From the NCBI GenBank assembly GCA_030440445.1, contig CP098528.1:1798001-1862000 (forward strand): DNA of 64,000 nucleotides, in the 5' to 3' direction. Both the position numbers and the translations under genes were made by a program. The notes under the pieces are model-generated. The model saw only the letters and a list, made by a program, of their open reading frames with translations, was not told the origin of the DNA and made no database searches. The DNA comes from Halomonas sp. KG2. Its GTDB lineage: Bacteria > Pseudomonadota > Gammaproteobacteria > Pseudomonadales > Halomonadaceae. This document shows, piece after piece, positions 60,783 through 64,000 of this stretch. Every line of letters begins with the position of its first letter. Position 1 is the stretch's first letter.

Positions 60783-62072
60783 TTAGGGGGTCAAGTTTTT
60801 GAAGCCGCTCTCTGTGACAACGACGTTATCTTCAATACGAATGCCGCCACAGTTGGCTAACGAGTCAACGACTCTCCAGTTAATCGGTAGTGCTTTGTCG
60901 CGCAATGGTTCCAGCAGCATAGGGATATAGTAGAACCCAGGCTCTATCGTTACTACCATGCCGGGGCGCAGCGTACGAGTTAAACGTAGCGCTGGGTGAT
61001 GTTCAGGAGCGGGCGAGGGCGTTCCATCTGGATGGCGAAGCCCTGCCACATCATGAACCTGCAGCCCTAACGAATGCCCTAAACCGTGTGGGCAAAAAGC
61101 TCGCGTGATTCCCTCATCAATTGCCTGTTCTGCGCTGCCCTGAAAAAGGTCATTGGCAATAAGGATATCTGCCAGCAAACGATGCATTTGCTCATGTAGC
61201 GCAATGAACTCGACGCCTGGAGCAACGCTTTCCACCAACGTGTCTTTTACCTGGTGAATACCGTCAATTAAATCACGATAGATGTCTGGCGCGTCAGGGC
61301 CTGCATAGGTGCGTGTAATATCAGCGCAGTAACCGCGAAAACGACGACCAGCGTCAACCAATAGGCTATGTCGTTGCGTAGGACTATTCAGGTCATAGTG
61401 TTGGTAGTGTAATACGCCCGCATGATCATTTAGCCCAATAATGTTCTGATAGGGGACATCAGACTCCCGCTGCCTGCTGGCAGCCAGGTAGGCCAGTTGA
61501 ATATCTAACTCAGCTGATGCGCCAATAAATGCAGCCTGCGTGGCTTGATGTCCTGCTATGGCAAGCCGGTTGGCTTCGCTTAAGCAGGCTATTTCATAAG
61601 CAGTCTTAAACATGCGCAGTTCATCTAGGGCTCTAACCAGCGGTTCAGGCTGATACTGCGCGTCTAATGCTTGACGTGTGGTGGCCTCAATATCGCCGAT
61701 TACTGCCGCGCGACCCACTAACGTTGGTGTGGTCTTTTCGCTACACAGATGAATATCAAACTCAGTTACCCATGGCTCTTCAGGCAGGCGAGTAGGCAAA
61801 TGCCAGAAATCTGCCGGCGCATACAAATACAGCTGCGGGCGCTTGCCGGGTTGAATCACCAGCCAACTGTGCTGAATATCGGCCATGCCTACCCAGTGCA
61901 TAAAATGGCCGTAAGTTTGGAAGGTTGGCGTTTGGTCGTCGCCAAAGTGTGCGCTGGCGTGGCCGCTATAGATGGCTAAGCTATCGAGACTGTGATTGGT
62001 TAACAGGTCTGCATAAGCTTGCTGTAAATGCGCTAAGTGTTCGCGCTGCAGGTTAAACAAAGAAGCTGACAT
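60783..62072 (-). CDS. pepQ: Xaa-Pro dipeptidase (prolidase)
   Basis: 429 residues. Creatinase-like N-domain, then the M24 metal ligands: LLVDAGRRFRGYCADITRTY (Asp, Asp), AFCPHGLGHSLGLQVHD (His), VVTIEPGFYYIP (Glu) and GGIRIEDNVVVTES (Glu). Cleaves dipeptides with C-terminal proline; relatives (OPAA) also hydrolyse organophosphates as a side activity. The LysR gene is 83 bases upstream on the same strand. Confidence 0.93.
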   Translation of the reverse strand: MSASLFNLQREHLAHLQQAYADLLTNHSLDSLAIYSGHASAHFGDDQTPTFQTYGHFMHWVGMADIQHSWLVIQPGKRPQLYLYAPADFWHLPTRLPEEPWVTEFDIHLCSEKTTPTLVGRAAVIGDIEATTRQALDAQYQPEPLVRALDELRMFKTAYEIACLSEANRLAIAGHQATQAAFIGASAELDIQLAYLAASRQRESDVPYQNIIGLNDHAGVLHYQHYDLNSPTQRHSLLVDAGRRFRGYCADITRTYAGPDAPDIYRDLIDGIHQVKDTLVESVAPGVEFIALHEQMHRLLADILIANDLFQGSAEQAIDEGITRAFCPHGLGHSLGLQVHDVAGLRHPDGTPSPAPEHHPALRLTRTLRPGMVVTIEPGFYYIPMLLEPLRDKALPINWRVVDSLANCGGIRIEDNVVVTESGFKNLTP

Positions 62073-62155
62073 TCAAGTAGTGTCCTTTTTTCAATGACGG
62101 CTCGGCCATAAACCTGATGATGGTATCAAGTCGGGCTATTGCTTTAACTTCGGAC

Positions 62156-63067
62156 TTAACTGCGTGGTGGAGCAAGCTCACTCCACAGGCTATCCAGCTC
62201 TGCGTGATGTTGGTTTTGGTGCCGATATAGTCGTAGCTCCATCGGGACATCCCAGCGGCTATCGCCGGCTCTGATTAATGTGCCGTTGGATAGCTCAGCA
62301 GCTATGTTGCGTTCGGGCAACCAGCTCATGCCGTAGCCGAGAAGCACCAACTCTTTAATACCCGCCGCATAAAGGTTTTCACTTTGCGCCGTGAGGTAGG
62401 TGCTTTGCGGTAAGCGGGCGAGATGCGCCTTTACCGCTGAGCCCAATAAGCCGCGCTTTGGATAGGCCAGACAAGGCGCGGGTTGCTGGCGCGAGCCGGG
62501 TAGCAACGCGCAAGGGGTGCCATTCGCATCTAGGCCTGTGACAGGAATCAAACGCTCGTGGCCAATGATCCGATACGTGCAGGCACTGGTATCGATATCT
62601 AAATCGCAACGCCCGATTGGCCAATAGCAGATAGCCAGATCGCACTCTGCTCGACCAAGCGCTTGAAAATAGTCGCTCGCCGCCCACCCGGTTGCTCGCA
62701 AATAGGGCTGTATGCGCTCTTGCCAACCCGTAGCAGCCAGCCATTCTGGCAAAAACTGCGGGAGTAGGCTCTGTGGAGCAGCCACCATGATACGGCGCTG
62801 CTGTCCGGCGCTGATTTCTCGCACGCGGTCACGGGTTAAGCGCACACGATCAGTTACCTGTTCGCACAGCGTCAGGAACTCCTCTCCCGCGGGGGTTAGC
62901 GAAAGTGGCAACGTTTGCCGATTGACCAGTGTCACGCCCATCTCTTCCTCTAGCAACTTAATGCGTCGGGAAAAAGTGGGCTGTGTGACGTGCTGTTCAT
63001 CCGCTGCGCGAGAGAAGTGTCGCGTTCTGGCCAGGGCGATAAAGTCTTCTAGCCAGCGAATTTCCAT
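62156..63067 (-). CDS. LysR-family transcriptional regulator
   Basis: 303 residues. HTH MEIRWLEDFIALARTRHFSRAADEQHVTQPTFSRRIKLLE is the standard LysR opening; the effector domain includes RRIMVAAPQSLLPQFLPEWL and ECDLAICYWPIGRCDLD, and a late GIKELVLLGYGMSWLPERN. The gene order next to pepQ suggests it may regulate that peptidase, but this is only inference. Confidence 0.9.
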   Translation of the reverse strand: MEIRWLEDFIALARTRHFSRAADEQHVTQPTFSRRIKLLEEEMGVTLVNRQTLPLSLTPAGEEFLTLCEQVTDRVRLTRDRVREISAGQQRRIMVAAPQSLLPQFLPEWLAATGWQERIQPYLRATGWAASDYFQALGRAECDLAICYWPIGRCDLDIDTSACTYRIIGHERLIPVTGLDANGTPCALLPGSRQQPAPCLAYPKRGLLGSAVKAHLARLPQSTYLTAQSENLYAAGIKELVLLGYGMSWLPERNIAAELSNGTLIRAGDSRWDVPMELRLYRHQNQHHAELDSLWSELAPPRS

Positions 63068-63116
63068 GTCTTACCTCGTCGTGCTGCCAAACGTGATGCT
63101 GTCGTTAAAACTGGCG

Positions 63117-64000
63117 TCATAGGCGACCTTCTTCAACAGCGTGGCACGCAACGCGAGTGCCGTCATCCTGCGTTTGCAGGGTAGGGATTTCCTGATGGCA
63201 GCGGGCGTTGGCATAGGGGCAACGGCCATGGAATACGCAGCCGCTCGGTAAGTTGACCGGCGTAGGCACTTCTCCGGTAAGACGAATATGCTGGGGGCGG
63301 TCATCTTTTAGGCGTGGAATAGCGGATAGCAGCGCCTGTGTATAGGGATGGCGCGGTTTCGCAAATAGCGTTGCCGTTGTGGCCACTTCACACACAGTGC
63401 CTAAATACATCACCGCTACGCGGGTACCAAAGTGCTCCACAACCGCCAAATCGTGAGTGATAAATAGATAGGTCAGGTTGCGCGCTTGTTGTGCCTCCAT
63501 CAGCAGGTTGAGCACTTGCGCCTGAATGGAGACATCCAGTGCCGAAATGGGCTCGTCGGCAACAATAAACTCAGGATCAACGGCTAGGGCGCGTGCTATG
63601 GCGATACGCTGGCGCTGACCGCCGGAAAATTCATGGCCAAAACGCTTGCCCCAGTCGGGGTCTATTCCCACCGACCCCATCACCTCTTGGACCTTATCGA
63701 GTATCTTCTCACGGTTCCAGTCTGGGTGGTGCAAACGCAGCGGTTCTTCCAGCGTTTGCTGAATCGTCATCCGTGGGTTAAGCGAGGCATAAGGATTTTG
63801 GAAAATCATCTGCATGCGCTTGCGATAAGGCAATAGCTGGCGAGAGCTCAAATTATCAATACGCTGCCCGTCATAGCGGATTTCACCCTCTGTGGGGGTG
63901 AGTAAGCCCATTACCGTGCGTGCCACGGTGGACTTACCGCAGCCAGATTCACCGACCACGCACAGCGCTTCACCGCGTTTGATATCAAGGTTAACGCCAT
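63117..64000 (-). CDS. peptide-type ABC transporter ATP-binding protein (DppF/OppF), 5' end outside window
   Basis: 294 residues seen; the beginning is beyond the right edge. Walker A is VVGESGCGKSTVARTVMGLL, signature HEFSGGQRQRIAIARALAVD, Walker B EFIVADEPISALDVSIQ, with the C-terminal oligopeptide-ABC part (HPYTQALLSAIPRLKDD; GCVFHGRCPYANARCHQE). It energises uptake of di/oligopeptides or nickel at the inner membrane. The frame is open from 64000 with two leftover bases. The 3' end is 49 bases upstream of the LysR start. Confidence 0.92.
   Translation of the reverse strand, partial: GVNLDIKRGEALCVVGESGCGKSTVARTVMGLLTPTEGEIRYDGQRIDNLSSRQLLPYRKRMQMIFQNPYASLNPRMTIQQTLEEPLRLHHPDWNREKILDKVQEVMGSVGIDPDWGKRFGHEFSGGQRQRIAIARALAVDPEFIVADEPISALDVSIQAQVLNLLMEAQQARNLTYLFITHDLAVVEHFGTRVAVMYLGTVCEVATTATLFAKPRHPYTQALLSAIPRLKDDRPQHIRLTGEVPTPVNLPSGCVFHGRCPYANARCHQEIPTLQTQDDGTRVACHAVEEGRL

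Overview
The window looks like a chromosome segment of a marine or halophilic gammaproteobacterium, most like Halomonas/Vreelandella. This rests on the overall gene set (RhlE, RlmF, SoxR, OmpW, CobQ, glutaminase, MoxR/CoxE pair, PepQ, a Dpp/Opp-type ABC ATPase) and on the style of the proteins. It is a judgement by eye; no database was searched. No rRNA, tRNA, CRISPR array, phage or plasmid replication gene was seen.

Layout. (1) 1-2.5 kb: a fragment of an HTH gene, a short Rho-like ATPase and an RhlE-type RNA helicase, the last two convergent on a shared terminator. (2) About 2.7-20.7 kb: an accessory patchwork of small, mostly plus-strand single genes (DUF1993, nucleotidyltransferases, several GNATs, VOC proteins, GFA, cupin, DHFR-like), with broken genes, two complete insertion sequences and three copies of an imperfect palindromic repeat at gene boundaries. 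Two sequences resembling integron attC sites suggest that part of it is a decayed cassette array. A compact four-gene minus-strand operon (methyltransferase, FemAB-like transferase, small protein, flavin split barrel) and the core gene rlmF interrupt it. A SoxR regulator with a clear operator controls a damaged oxidative-stress cluster. Both insertion sequences sit in genes whose frames are restored exactly if the element and one target duplication are removed. (3) 20.7-24 kb: regulators (AraC, GlxA) and small enzymes on the minus strand. (4) 24.1-32.3 kb: a tight two-component system, MipA/OmpV outer-membrane protein, RND adaptor, RND pump and membrane-anchored hydrolase. (5) 33-39.8 kb: a nonsense-interrupted TPR gene with yehS, then a GntR regulator with two matching operators flanking a DUF1028, M20 amidohydrolase and YfcC transporter catabolic set. 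(6) 40-50.6 kb: ordinary single genes (LysE exporters, Lrp, AraC, Ada-like, glutaminase, CobQ, RidA, cytochrome b561). (7) 50.7-58.9 kb: MoxR/CoxE pair, an AcoR-like sigma-54 activator, and a divergent flavin monooxygenase, SDR and butanediol-dehydrogenase operon with a good sigma-54 promoter. (8) 59-64 kb: a GAF protein, a second sigma-54 promoter followed by a terminator (candidate small RNA), OmpW, PepQ, a LysR regulator and the cut-off ABC ATPase.

The observations most worth following are the sigma-54-driven small RNA candidate, the attC-like remnants with the boundary palindromes, the four-gene FemAB/methyltransferase/flavoprotein operon, the GntR operator pair, and the two precisely reversible IS interruptions.
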